From assembly GCA_017431035.1 (NCBI GenBank), contig JAFRLW010000027.1:1-64000 (forward strand): a stretch of 64,000 bases of DNA. The letters run 5' to 3'. A program made the translations under genes and the position numbers. The DNA comes from Clostridia bacterium (GTDB lineage Bacteria > Bacillota > Clostridia > Oscillospirales > Acutalibacteraceae). The notes under the pieces are model-generated. The model was not told the origin of the DNA and ran no database searches. It saw only the letters and a list, made by a program, of their open reading frames with translations. This document shows, in pieces, positions 37,541 through 44,678 of the stretch; the first letter of the stretch is position 1, and the number at the start of each line of letters is the position of its first letter.

Positions 37541-37963
37541 TTAGAAGGGCAAATCATCATCTTCACCGCCGCCGATTTCAGCAAAATCGCCGCCTTCAGC
37601 ATTACTGTATGAAGGTGAAACCTCACCGGTAGAACCGGCATTGTCACGTTTTGACTCAACAAATTGAGCGTTAGAAGCGACAACTTCAAAGGCTGTGCGG
37701 TTATTTCCATTTTTATCGGTATATCTTCTGGTCTGAATAGAACCTTCAATACCGATCATAGTGCCCTTTTTGAAATAGTTGCAGATAAATTCCGCAGTTT
37801 GACGCCAAGCAACGATATTGATAAAATCGGCTTGGGTTTCTTCACCGGCGCGATAGCGACGGCTTACCGCAATGGAGAAAGAAGTTACCGAAATACCATT
37901 CGGGGTTTTCTTAAGTTCAGGATCTGCCGTTAAACGACCGGTTAAAACAACTAAATTAAACAT
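37541..37963 (-). CDS. ssb: Single-stranded DNA-binding protein
   Basis: Coats single-stranded DNA in replication and repair. The 140 residues have the OB fold ([31 protein letters not shown]) and the acidic C-terminal tail ending GGEDDDLPF, which binds partner proteins. It lies between rpsF and rpsR. Confidence 0.97.
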   Translation of the reverse strand: MFNLVVLTGRLTADPELKKTPNGISVTSFSIAVSRRYRAGEETQADFINIVAWRQTAEFICNYFKKGTMIGIEGSIQTRRYTDKNGNNRTAFEVVASNAQFVESKRDNAGSTGEVSPSYSNAEGGDFAEIGGGEDDDLPF

Positions 37964-37976
37964 TTTTAGTCCTCCA

Positions 37977-38258
37977 TTACTTTTTAATAGTCATAATTCT
38001 TAATACGTTTTCGGTAATTTTTGCTACTCTTTCAAGTTCAGCCGGAAACTCAGGCTCACTTGTGAAAGTATAGAAAACATAATAACCTTCAGTCTCATCA
38101 TTGATAGGATAAGCCAAACGGCGTTTACCCCAATCATCAACGTTTTCAACTGTGCCGTGTTTAGCAATAAGGTCATTAAACTTTTCTTTAAGACCGTTAA
38201 CCGCTTCTTCCCCTGCTTTTACGGAGAAAATAACGGCTGCCTCATACTTACAAGCCAC
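37977..38258 (-). CDS. rpsF: 30S ribosomal protein S6
   Basis: Small-subunit protein that dimerises with S18. From a GTG start at 38258 the product is 93 residues beginning (M)ACKYEAAVIFS, with VENVDDWGKRRLAYPIND and a short end. GTG is chosen because AGGAGGTG lies six bases upstream; a longer open frame to 38339 would run through the leader and up to the transcription start, and adds sequence not found in S6. First gene of rpsF-ssb-rpsR. Confidence 0.95.
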   Translation of the reverse strand: MACKYEAAVIFSVKAGEEAVNGLKEKFNDLIAKHGTVENVDDWGKRRLAYPINDETEGYYVFYTFTSEPEFPAELERVAKITENVLRIMTIKK

Positions 38259-38338
38259 GTCAAACACCTCCTTATGGTCAAATGGCCCTAAATATTTAGA
38301 GCAAGGATAGTTTATCGGGTATAAAACCCCAATTAACA
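38259..38338 (-). promoter_or_regulatory. Leader of rpsF with pairing near the ribosome site
   Basis: About 80 nt of leader contain a small hairpin (38317-38330, GGGT with ACCC) and a longer foldback. In that foldback TCCTT (minus sense, from 38307-38303) can pair with the AAGGA of the ribosome site (38273-38269) around the palindrome CTAAATATTTAG. Many bacteria carry an S6:S18-binding leader at this place that gives autoregulation; I could not confirm its conserved nucleotides, so the assignment is inference. Confidence 0.4.
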
Positions 38339-38344
38339 CAAGAG

Positions 38345-38373
38345 ATTATAACATCAAAAAAAATGATAGTCAA
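38345..38373 (-). promoter_or_regulatory. SigA promoter for rpsF-ssb-rpsR
   Basis: On the minus strand TTGACT and TATAAT are separated by 17 bases. Confidence 0.78.
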
Positions 38374-38385
38374 GTAATTTTTTTA

Positions 38386-38414
38386 TTGAAATATTGTACG
38401 TATAGTCTTATAAT
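38386..38414 (+). promoter_or_regulatory. SigA promoter for coaX
   Basis: TTGAAA and TATAAT are separated by 17 bases, 34 bases before the coaX ATG. It is back to back with the rpsF promoter. Confidence 0.75.
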
Positions 38415-38448
38415 ACATAATTAGAATAAATTATCGGAGGAAAACACA

Positions 38449-39213
38449 ATGCTGCTTGCAATAGATATCGGAAACACCAATGTTACGCTCGGCACATTTG
38501 AGAACGAGATTTTATCCCTTACTGCAAGACTTTCAACATCCACCGACAAAACCGCAAATGAATATGCGGTTACAATTAAAAACGTACTTAAACTTCACGG
38601 CAAAGACACTGCAGATATTGAGGACTGTATCATATCTTCGGTTGTCCCCTCTGTCGCACAGTCGATAGGAAAAGCCGTTACTATTCTTTGCGGCGTTGTT
38701 CCGCTCCATGTAGGACCCGGCATTAAAACGGGACTAAATATAAAAATTGACAACCCATCTCAACTCGGAGCCGATTTGGTTGCAGGTGCTGTAGGCGCCA
38801 TTACCGAGTATAATACACCCTGCATTATAATAGATATGGGAACTGCTTCTACAATATTTGTTGTTGACGGTGAAGGCGCATTTATAGGCGGAGTTATTGC
38901 CGCAGGTGTAAAACTCACCCTAAAAGCCCTGACTGAAAACACGGCGCAACTCCCTGCTATTGATATCAAAGCGCCAAAAAGCGTTATAGGTACAAACACC
39001 GCCGACTGTATGCGTTCGGGGCTTATATTCGGCGCCTCGTCTATGATAGACGGAATTATTGATAAAATCGCATACGAACTTGGTGAAATGCCGACTGTAG
39101 TCGCAACGGGCGGATTATCAAAAGAGGTTATAAAGTATTGTAATCACGATATTATATATAACGAAAATCTTTTGCTTGACGGCTTAAAAGAGATTTATGA
39201 CAGAAACAAATAA
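38449..39213 (+). CDS. coaX: Type III pantothenate kinase
   Basis: First step of coenzyme A synthesis, phosphorylating pantothenate. The 254 residues have the ASKHA-fold blocks LLAIDIGNTNVTLGTF, ISSVVPSVAQ, the pantothenate-site GADLVAGAVGA and IIIDMGTASTIFVVD. The type III family lacks sequence relation to CoaA. It starts after GGAGG. The next gene is a membrane S component that could bring in pantothenate. Confidence 0.95.
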   Translation: MLLAIDIGNTNVTLGTFENEILSLTARLSTSTDKTANEYAVTIKNVLKLHGKDTADIEDCIISSVVPSVAQSIGKAVTILCGVVPLHVGPGIKTGLNIKIDNPSQLGADLVAGAVGAITEYNTPCIIIDMGTASTIFVVDGEGAFIGGVIAAGVKLTLKALTENTAQLPAIDIKAPKSVIGTNTADCMRSGLIFGASSMIDGIIDKIAYELGEMPTVVATGGLSKEVIKYCNHDIIYNENLLLDGLKEIYDRNK

Positions 39214-39282
39214 TCCGTTTTAGCGGATATTTGAATATTATGAACTGCACCGGGCAACCGGGTAGTATCGGAGGTATTTTTT

Positions 39283-39849
39283 ATGTCAAAAACAAACAGT
39301 AGCAGAACACTTGCGCTCGGCGCAATGTTCACCGCGATAGTTGTGGTTTTACAACTTCTCGGTTCATTTATTCATTTCGGGCCTTTTTCAATTTCGTTAG
39401 TGCTTGTGCCTATCGTTATCGGCGCCGCCCTTTGCGGTCCTGTTATCGGCGCTTGGCTCGGTTTTGTTTTCGGTCTTACCGTTTTGCTTAGCGGTGACGC
39501 AGGCGCATTTTTAGCAGTAAACGTTCCGGGAACTATAATAACCGTTTTGTTAAAGGGTACCCTTTGCGGTCTTGTTGCGGGTGTTGTGTATTCAGCGCTT
39601 AAAAAAGTCAACGAGTATCTCGCCGTACTTATTTCCGCTATAGTATGCCCTGTTGTCAACACGGGTGTGTTCCTTATTTGTTGCGCACTTTTCTTTATGC
39701 CTACTATAAGGGAATGGGCGGGCGGAACTTCGGTACTAAGGTTTATGATTTTAGGCCTTGTCGGCGGAAACTTCTTGTTTGAACTTATCTTTAATATTAT
39801 TCTTTCTTCGGCTATTATTCGTATAATAAACGCCGTTAAAAGAAACTGA
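39283..39849 (+). CDS. ECF transporter S component, possibly for pantothenate
   Basis: Integral-membrane substrate-binding subunit of an energy-coupling-factor vitamin importer. The 188 residues have about six helices, the N-terminal alanine motif (ALGAMFTAIVVVLQLL) that contacts the T component and a GPVIGAWLGFVFG loop. It follows coaX by 69 bases, so pantothenate (PanT type) is the likely substrate, by neighbourhood only. The shared ATPase and T subunits are not in this window. Confidence 0.8.
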   Translation: MSKTNSSRTLALGAMFTAIVVVLQLLGSFIHFGPFSISLVLVPIVIGAALCGPVIGAWLGFVFGLTVLLSGDAGAFLAVNVPGTIITVLLKGTLCGLVAGVVYSALKKVNEYLAVLISAIVCPVVNTGVFLICCALFFMPTIREWAGGTSVLRFMILGLVGGNFLFELIFNIILSSAIIRIINAVKRN

Positions 39850-39869
39850 TTTTCTTTTGGAGTGGTTTG

Positions 39870-40832
39870 ATGGATATTTTTATGCCTGTTTTTACGCAAA
39901 TGTTAGTTCTTTTTGCGTTTATTCTTATAGGATTTTTACTTTATAAGTTTAATGTCGTAAAAGCTGAGGGCAGCGTTATACTTTCAAAACTTGAAAACAC
40001 TATATTTGTTCCCGCTCTTGTAATGGGTACTTTTATCGAAAACTGTACGGTTGATAATATCGGTCACTTGTGGCGTGTTTTTGTTGTCAGCATAATGCTT
40101 TTGTTCGTTTTACTGCCATTATCTTTTTTGAGCGCTAAACTTATTTGCCGTGGCGACGATTTTCTAAAAAAAATTGCTATTTACGGACTTGAATTTTCAA
40201 ACTTCGGTTTTATGGGTAACGCTATTGTAAAGGCGGTATTCCCCGATTTATTCTTTACGTATACAGTCTTTACCCTTCCCTTTTGGTTCGGTATTTACGC
40301 CTGGGGCGCACCAACGCTTCTCATAGCAGGTTCGGGTGGAGAACAGCCAAAGGGTATTAAAAGACTTAAAAACTTTGTTAATCCTATGCTTATCGCTATG
40401 ATTATAGGTATGATAATCGGTTTGTCGGGATTAAAACTGCCAAAACCGTTTATCGGCGCTATTGATACTCTCGCAAATTGTATGTCGCCTATCGCTATGA
40501 TACTAACCGGTATTACGGTTGCAAAATCAAATATCAAATCACTTCTCAAAAAAAGATATGTTTACTATCTGTCTTTTGTAAGGTTGATACTCTTCCCTCT
40601 TATTTTTATAGGTATTTGTTTATTGCTTCCGAAAAACTCACTTTTCACGCATACAATACTTATTTGCGGAACGTGTATGACCGCTATGCCTATGGGTATG
40701 AATCCTATCGTTATCCCTGCGGCATACGGAAAAGATACGTCTCAGGCAGCAATTTTGACAATTGTTACTCACCTTTTATCCGTCATAACAATTCCTATAA
40801 TGTTTATGCTGTTTAATTATTTTATAAAGTAA
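39870..40832 (+). CDS. AEC-family permease (auxin efflux carrier type)
   Basis: Membrane permease of the AEC superfamily; bacterial members include malate/malonate and amino-acid carriers. The 320 residues have about ten helices, an N-terminal half with LENTIFVPALVMGTF and a C-terminal half with MSPIAMILTGITVAK and GTCMTAMPMGMNPIVIP. The ATG at 39870 follows GGAGTGG. It is 20 bases after the S component and probably co-transcribed. Substrate not predictable. Confidence 0.85.
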   Translation: MDIFMPVFTQMLVLFAFILIGFLLYKFNVVKAEGSVILSKLENTIFVPALVMGTFIENCTVDNIGHLWRVFVVSIMLLFVLLPLSFLSAKLICRGDDFLKKIAIYGLEFSNFGFMGNAIVKAVFPDLFFTYTVFTLPFWFGIYAWGAPTLLIAGSGGEQPKGIKRLKNFVNPMLIAMIIGMIIGLSGLKLPKPFIGAIDTLANCMSPIAMILTGITVAKSNIKSLLKKRYVYYLSFVRLILFPLIFIGICLLLPKNSLFTHTILICGTCMTAMPMGMNPIVIPAAYGKDTSQAAILTIVTHLLSVITIPIMFMLFNYFIK

Positions 40833-40834
40833 AT

Positions 40835-40866
40835 AAAAAGAGCAAATCGTTTGATTTGCTCTTTTT
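40835..40866. terminator. Bidirectional terminator between the AEC permease and eda
   Basis: A 14-bp perfect stem (AAAAAGAGCAAATC with GATTTGCTCTTTTT, 4-base loop) between converging genes. Confidence 0.9.
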
Positions 40867-40874
40867 TTACTTGT

Positions 40875-41513
40875 TTATTTTTTCAGTTCTTTTACAAGGT
40901 CTGCGGCTTCACGAGTCATTTGTTTAATCTCGTCAAACTTATCCTCATTTATAAGCGAGGCAGATACCATCCAACTGCCTCCGCAACAAAAGACCGCTTT
41001 TTCGCTGAGATAATCTGCAAGATTTGACTTGTTTACACCGCCTGTCGGCATAAATCTTATCATAGAATAAGGTGCAGAAATTGCCTTAATTGTTTTAACT
41101 CCGCCCATTGCTTCCGCAGGGAAAAACTTAAGGTACTTTAGCCCGTAGTTCATTGCGTTTTCAATTTCTGCCGGGGTGCATACGCCCGGTATTATAGGGT
41201 ATTTCTTAGAAATTGAGTATTCAACAACTTTGGGGTTAAAACCGGGTGTTACTATAAGCGTAGCGCCGGCGTCTATTGCCTTGTCGACTTGTAGAGGTGT
41301 TAAAACCGTGCCTGCGGCTATCAAAAAATCAGGGAAATTATCAGCTATTGCTTTAATAGCGTCGGCTGCCGCTTCCGTTCTGAAAGTAATTTCCGCAGCC
41401 GGTATTCCACCCGTCTTTAGCGCACGGGCAAGAGGAACGGCTTTGCTTGCGTCGTCAATTTTTATTACCGGAATAACTCCGATATTTGCCATACTGTTAA
41501 TTAGTTTTTCCAT
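40875..41513 (-). CDS. eda: KDPG/KHG aldolase
   Basis: Class I aldolase cleaving 2-keto-3-deoxy-6-phosphogluconate or 4-hydroxy-2-oxoglutarate to pyruvate and an aldehyde. The 212 residues contain the catalytic glutamate region AAEITFRTEAA, the substrate loop IAAGTVLT, and the Schiff-base lysine in LKYLKFFPAEAMGG, then MPTGGVN. It stands apart from other sugar-acid genes here and sits after a lipoprotein gene. Confidence 0.92.
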   Translation of the reverse strand: MEKLINSMANIGVIPVIKIDDASKAVPLARALKTGGIPAAEITFRTEAAADAIKAIADNFPDFLIAAGTVLTPLQVDKAIDAGATLIVTPGFNPKVVEYSISKKYPIIPGVCTPAEIENAMNYGLKYLKFFPAEAMGGVKTIKAISAPYSMIRFMPTGGVNKSNLADYLSEKAVFCCGGSWMVSASLINEDKFDEIKQMTREAADLVKELKK

Positions 41514-41528
41514 AAATATTATCTTCTT

Positions 41529-41921
41529 TTAGTCTTCTTCAAAATAAGCCGTAAACTCGGTTTTTTTGTTTATTTGAACGGTGATTTCATTATCAAAAGA
41601 GTAGTCTATGTTATCCTTTGTCCATTTTGTAAAATGATAACCCTCTCGACCCTTTGCCGATATGGTGTATTCATTTTCTCCCGAAATATTAAGCGTTATA
41701 GATGTGGTAGGATGTTCTTCATCAAAAACTATCTCTCCCCCGTCTTTTGCGTATGCGAGTTGACCCATACCCTCGGTTTTAATATATAAAGGATATAAAC
41801 TTTCGTCAACAACGGTTACTTCCCCGCTGTTCTTATCACCTACAACCTTTTTGTTTCCGCACGAAGCAAGAATAAAAACAAATAATATGGATAAAACCAA
41901 TAAAAAAACTCTTCTTTTAAT
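41529..41921 (-). CDS. Small secreted lipoprotein, apparent ATT start
   Basis: Unrecognised lipoprotein of about 130 residues. If translation starts at ATT (41921), the protein reads (M)KRRVFLLVLSILFVFILASC, an almost ideal lipoprotein signal with lipobox LASC. The mature part has a bacterial-repeat-like beta domain (EYTISAKGREGYHFTKWTKD). GGAGGTG lies five bases before the ATT. There is no ATG; a TTG at 41960 lies inside the promoter (TTGACA, 16 bases, TATAAT) and cannot be transcribed. It precedes eda by 15 bases on the same strand. Confidence 0.75.
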   Translation of the reverse strand: MKRRVFLLVLSILFVFILASCGNKKVVGDKNSGEVTVVDESLYPLYIKTEGMGQLAYAKDGGEIVFDEEHPTTSITLNISGENEYTISAKGREGYHFTKWTKDNIDYSFDNEITVQINKKTEFTAYFEED

Positions 41922-41948
41922 ACTATCACCTCCAAAAGATATACTTTT

Positions 41949-41976
41949 ATTATATTTCAAATTAGAATAATGTCAA
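41949..41976 (-). promoter_or_regulatory. SigA promoter for the lipoprotein and eda
   Basis: On the minus strand TTGACA and TATAAT are separated by 16 bases. The start site near 41942 leaves a roughly 20-base leader and fixes the translation start downstream. Confidence 0.75.
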
Positions 41977-42081
41977 GGACTATACCGCTCTCATTTTTGT
42001 CGCTATTTTAAATCTTTTGTGCGTCTTTCTTATAAGGCTTTTCGCAAACGCTTAGGTGTTGTATCAAAGAGTGGATATGGA

Positions 42082-42121
42082 GAAACGATAGCATTTCGCA
42101 TATACGAAATGCTATCGTTTC
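42082..42121. repeat. 17-bp perfect inverted repeat just outside the island
   Basis: GAAACGATAGCATTTCG (42082-42098) and its exact complement (42105-42121) flank a 6-base loop. On the minus strand it directly follows the tRNA-Gln 3'-end copy, where a tRNA terminator would be expected, but the T tract is weak (GTTTCTCC). The rest of 41977-42081 shows nothing I recognise. Confidence 0.85.
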
Positions 42122-42122
42122 A

Positions 42123-42139
42123 TGGCTGGGGAATATGGA
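42123..42139 (-). other. Attachment-site copy (distal att) of the tRNA-Gln island
   Basis: TGGCTGGGGAATATGGA here and TGGCTGGGGAATAGGGA at 45052-45068 agree at 16 of 17 bases. The latter is the 3' end of tRNA-Gln. A same-orientation copy of a tRNA 3' end about 2.9 kb downstream is the standard trace of integration by a tyrosine recombinase. Confidence 0.7.
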
Positions 42140-42185
42140 GAAGACGCCTCGCAAACCCTCTGTTTGTGGGCATTTTCAAAAATCG

Positions 42186-42207
42186 GTGACCCAATTGTGA
42201 CCCAATT
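42186..42207. repeat. Tandem 11-bp direct repeats next to the distal att site
   Basis: GTGACCCAATT occurs twice head to tail. Its place, about 50 bases inside the island end, fits recombinase arm-binding repeats. No gene can be supported in 42140-42313. Confidence 0.6.
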
Positions 42208-42313
42208 TATCCGGCTTCAGAAGCCCAAATTCGCCCATCGCAAAATGAATAATTTTGTTGCATTTTATTCCTGCCAAAAACAAAGTGGAAGGAAACAAAA
42301 ACACTTGATATTT

Positions 42314-42352
42314 GATGAACCGACCGGCGGTATTTTCCCCGGTCGGTTCATC
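42314..42352 (-). terminator. GC-rich hairpin at the end of the barstar gene
   Basis: A 14-bp perfect stem (GATGAACCGACCGG with CCGGTCGGTTCATC). The barstar TGA stop overlaps its right arm. The T tract is weak. Confidence 0.6.
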
Positions 42353-42662
42353 AATCCATTATTCTGTAAGTGAATTCGGGCGTTTCCTCCTGTACATCAT
42401 TAAAAACTTCTATCATTTTTTTGCAGGCATCCTGTAAATCGATACTCAACGATTGAATACCTATGATATTTACTGTAACCGGATCGTCAAAGAGGTATCT
42501 AAGGCAATCCCATAGGGCATCCCAATTTGCCCCGTAATAATCCGGAAGTCCGAATTTTTCTTTCAATATGTTGTGAATCTCGCCAAGATATTTACAACCG
42601 GTAAAATCAAGTGTTATAGGGTTTTCCTTTATTTCCTTAAATGCATAATAATCGTTGTTCAT
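42351..42662 (-). CDS. Barstar-family ribonuclease inhibitor (immunity protein)
   Basis: Predicted cytoplasmic inhibitor of the neighbouring barnase-like RNase. The 103 residues include LPDYYGANWDALWDCL, which holds the barstar residues equivalent to Tyr29, Asp35, Trp38 and Asp39 that plug the barnase active site; the position equivalent to Glu76 is aspartate. It lies nine bases after the RNase gene, toxin first and immunity second, as in polymorphic-toxin modules. It starts after AGGAGG. Confidence 0.92.
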   Translation of the reverse strand: MNNDYYAFKEIKENPITLDFTGCKYLGEIHNILKEKFGLPDYYGANWDALWDCLRYLFDDPVTVNIIGIQSLSIDLQDACKKMIEVFNDVQEETPEFTYRIMD

Positions 42663-42671
42663 ACTTTCCTC

Positions 42672-43058
42672 CTATGCAATTTCAAAAAAAGTCTGGTAAT
42701 GATCAAAGGTCACGAATAACAAACCGTCATTAGAATAAAGCACTCTTTGCTGATTTCTATATCCAAATCGATAGTTTATATCCGCTTCATACCATATTCT
42801 GTCACTTGCTTTTGGCAAATGACCGTTACGATTTTGATAAATACCGCCAAAAATCATTTTGCCCTTGCAAGCACTGGCAAGATTTCCTAAAATCGGAATC
42901 CAACCAAGTTCTTTTGCTTGATCAGCTGTTATATAATAATCCGGTAATTTCTCATGATTCTTTAAGTGCCAATCTGCACCGTCCCGACCATTCATTGTTG
43001 CCGTTCCTGCCTTTACGGTTTTCATTTTGATTATAACGCATCGACACCTTGGATGCAA
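42672..43058 (-). CDS. Barnase-like ribonuclease toxin domain, possibly displaced
   Basis: Guanyl-specific RNase of the barnase family. The 128 residues end in a complete domain: KLPDYYITADQAKELGW, GNLASACKGK, NRNGHLP, WYEADINY, YRNQQRVLYS and FDHYQTF. Residues equivalent to barnase Arg59, Glu73, Arg83, Arg87 and His102 are kept; Lys27 is alanine. No signal peptide is present. The start is uncertain: TTG 43058 has AAGGA seven bases upstream; ATG 43025 or 42995 are alternatives. The N-terminal HPRCRCV resembles the end of phage MuF/SPP1-gp7 head proteins, and the frame continues upstream to a stop at 43128, suggesting a toxin tip cut from a larger polymorphic toxin (inference). Confidence 0.85.
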   Translation of the reverse strand: MHPRCRCVIIKMKTVKAGTATMNGRDGADWHLKNHEKLPDYYITADQAKELGWIPILGNLASACKGKMIFGGIYQNRNGHLPKASDRIWYEADINYRFGYRNQQRVLYSNDGLLFVTFDHYQTFFEIA

Positions 43059-43127
43059 CGGCGGATCCTTATCTGGTGTTTCGTTAATAAGCCATACAGT
43101 TCCATGACGATTTCTACCTGCCCTGTC
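43059..43127 (-). pseudogene. Remnant of the upstream part of the toxin protein (MuF-like tail)
   Basis: In frame with the barnase domain and bounded by TAA at 43128-43130 are 23 residues ending VWLINETPDKDPP, running into LHPRCRCV. The pattern of a short spacer and then HP(N/R)CRC is typical of the end of SPP1 gp7/MuF minor head proteins. Before the stop no matching frame was convincing, so the bulk of the carrier gene is gone. Confidence 0.4.
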
Positions 43128-43217
43128 TTAAAGCACCCGAACCCATGCGAGTCGGCAGCATTCAAATACGGCATCACCCTGGCAGTATGGCTGCTAACAG
43201 AATAAGCCCGAAAACAC

Positions 43218-43249
43218 AAAAGCGGAGCCGTGCCTGCGGTTCCGCTTTG
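43218..43249 (-). terminator. Terminator after the HTH/zinc-ribbon gene
   Basis: A 12-bp stem with one mismatch (AAAGCGGAGCCG with CGGTTCCGCTTT) followed on the minus strand by TTTTGTGTTTT. Confidence 0.7.
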
Positions 43250-43271
43250 TTAGATTTTAAGCGAATGATAA

Positions 43272-44036
43272 TTATCGTTTTTTATAGAGTATAAGTTCGG
43301 GATTCTTACCGTCTGCCTCATAGGTGCAAACAAGTATAAAATCCATATTTGCGAGAACACCGAAACATAAGCCCTCGACCAATTCTGATTCAAGTTGATT
43401 TCCAAGATAGGTTGTGTTGTCATTCAAGAATTTAACCTTCGCACCGCTCGGCAGAGTATATTCGAGATTAACGTAACTGCCTACAAGGGCATTAAGTTTT
43501 TCGAGTTTTGGCATACCTTCGATATTAAGGTTGTTAATTTCTTCAATCAACTTACGCTTGAATTCTTCAAACTCGCCGTTATCACCCAGTTTCTCGTATT
43601 TTTTCCAGTAATTCAGAGTCGGCAACAGTTGTTTCATATAGTCGCGCGTTTGCTCTTCCGTAAAGCCCTGCGATGCCATATGCGGAATGCAGACCTCTAT
43701 TAAATCATCCATATCGCTGTAAGTATATGTTCCGTCAGCATAACACCATTTACAGTATTCTTCGTTTAGCGTGCCGTCTTTATTTCTGCCGATTATCTCA
43801 TCTTCAAGCGGCATTCCGCAACACTGACAGATAAGTTTCTGTGGCGAACCTAACAGTGTGTTAATTGAAACATTAAACAGATTTGAAAGCAGTTTAAGTG
43901 TCTCGGTATTAGGTACCGTTTCACCCGTTTCCCAACGAGATACTGCCTGACGGGTAACAAACACCTTTCCGGCTAATTCATCTTGCGAAAGGCCGCTTTT
44001 AGTTCTGAGTTCATATATAATTTCATTGGTTTTCAT
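43272..44036 (-). CDS. XRE-family HTH regulator with zinc-ribbon domain
   Basis: Probable DNA-binding regulator of 254 residues. Residues 1-65 form a Cro/CI-type helix-turn-helix (SQDELAGKVFVTRQAVSRWE). A putative zinc ribbon follows (ICQCCGMPL about residue 73 and YCKWCYADGTYTY), matching the small family that pairs such a ribbon with a helical segment (HMASQGFTEEQTRDYMKQLL). The C-terminal 80 residues look like a small beta domain of unknown role. The ATG at 44036 has GGGAGG upstream. It is inside the island and its target is unknown; an island or toxin regulator is possible but only by position. Confidence 0.82.
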   Translation of the reverse strand: MKTNEIIYELRTKSGLSQDELAGKVFVTRQAVSRWETGETVPNTETLKLLSNLFNVSINTLLGSPQKLICQCCGMPLEDEIIGRNKDGTLNEEYCKWCYADGTYTYSDMDDLIEVCIPHMASQGFTEEQTRDYMKQLLPTLNYWKKYEKLGDNGEFEEFKRKLIEEINNLNIEGMPKLEKLNALVGSYVNLEYTLPSGAKVKFLNDNTTYLGNQLESELVEGLCFGVLANMDFILVCTYEADGKNPELILYKKR

Positions 44037-44131
44037 ACAGATTCCTCCCACAGTTCATTTTACCCATAAAACAACAATTACACAAGCAACGCACTGTTGC
44101 TTAAATCCGCTGATACTATCTTTGCAAACCG

Positions 44132-44605
44132 TTATTTGTCTGCTTCTTGTTTGTGATTGATATGTATACCGATATGCCCGATGCCTAACACTACCGTCGA
44201 TATAATCAAGGGCAAATTTTTTCCGTATATACCGAGCAGTAAAAACGCCAAAACGGGAAGCGTCGCGCCCGCAACGGGAACACCTATAATACTGCTGTAC
44301 ATATCATTCATTGTTTTTTCGCTTTTGAAATATCTTATCCAGTAAACTTCGTACAGCATCATCATAAGAAAAGCAATAATCAGAAATAATGACCGTACAG
44401 AAAGATTGTTGATATTAAAATCCGAGAAAATCAATGATATACAGGAAACCGAAATCTCCCCGATTCTTTCAAATATCAGCAGTATTTTGTTTTCGTTTTC
44501 AGCATATTTATCATAATCTTTGGGCTTATTCTTACTCCAGATAATATTAGGAATCATAAGCATAAGCAAAAATATTAAACCTATATATGAAAAGCCAAAA
44601 TTCAT
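44132..44605 (-). CDS. Small integral membrane protein of unknown function
   Basis: I do not recognise this 157-residue protein. It has about four hydrophobic segments (near 5-20, 72-90, 108-128 and 132-150), basic loops (SKNKPKDYDKYAENENK) and a lysine-rich end. The start follows AGGAAG. It lies in the island upstream of the HTH gene on the same strand, separated by 95 bases. Confidence 0.6.
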   Translation of the reverse strand: MNFGFSYIGLIFLLMLMIPNIIWSKNKPKDYDKYAENENKILLIFERIGEISVSCISLIFSDFNINNLSVRSLFLIIAFLMMMLYEVYWIRYFKSEKTMNDMYSSIIGVPVAGATLPVLAFLLLGIYGKNLPLIISTVVLGIGHIGIHINHKQEADK

Positions 44606-44678
44606 TTTTCTTCCTCAAATCCCGATTTGTCTAAATCATTATATCATAGCGTTTATAAAAAGAAAAGCCGAAATATGC

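Noticed and set aside
42123..42139. A second tRNA gene at the distal tRNA-Gln-like sequence
   Set aside because: Only the 3' end matches; the rest of a cloverleaf cannot be formed, so it is treated as an attachment-site copy.
42122..42373. Plus-strand open frame of 83 codons at the island edge
   Set aside because: It starts inside the att copy, overlaps the barstar hairpin, lacks a ribosome site and resembles nothing.
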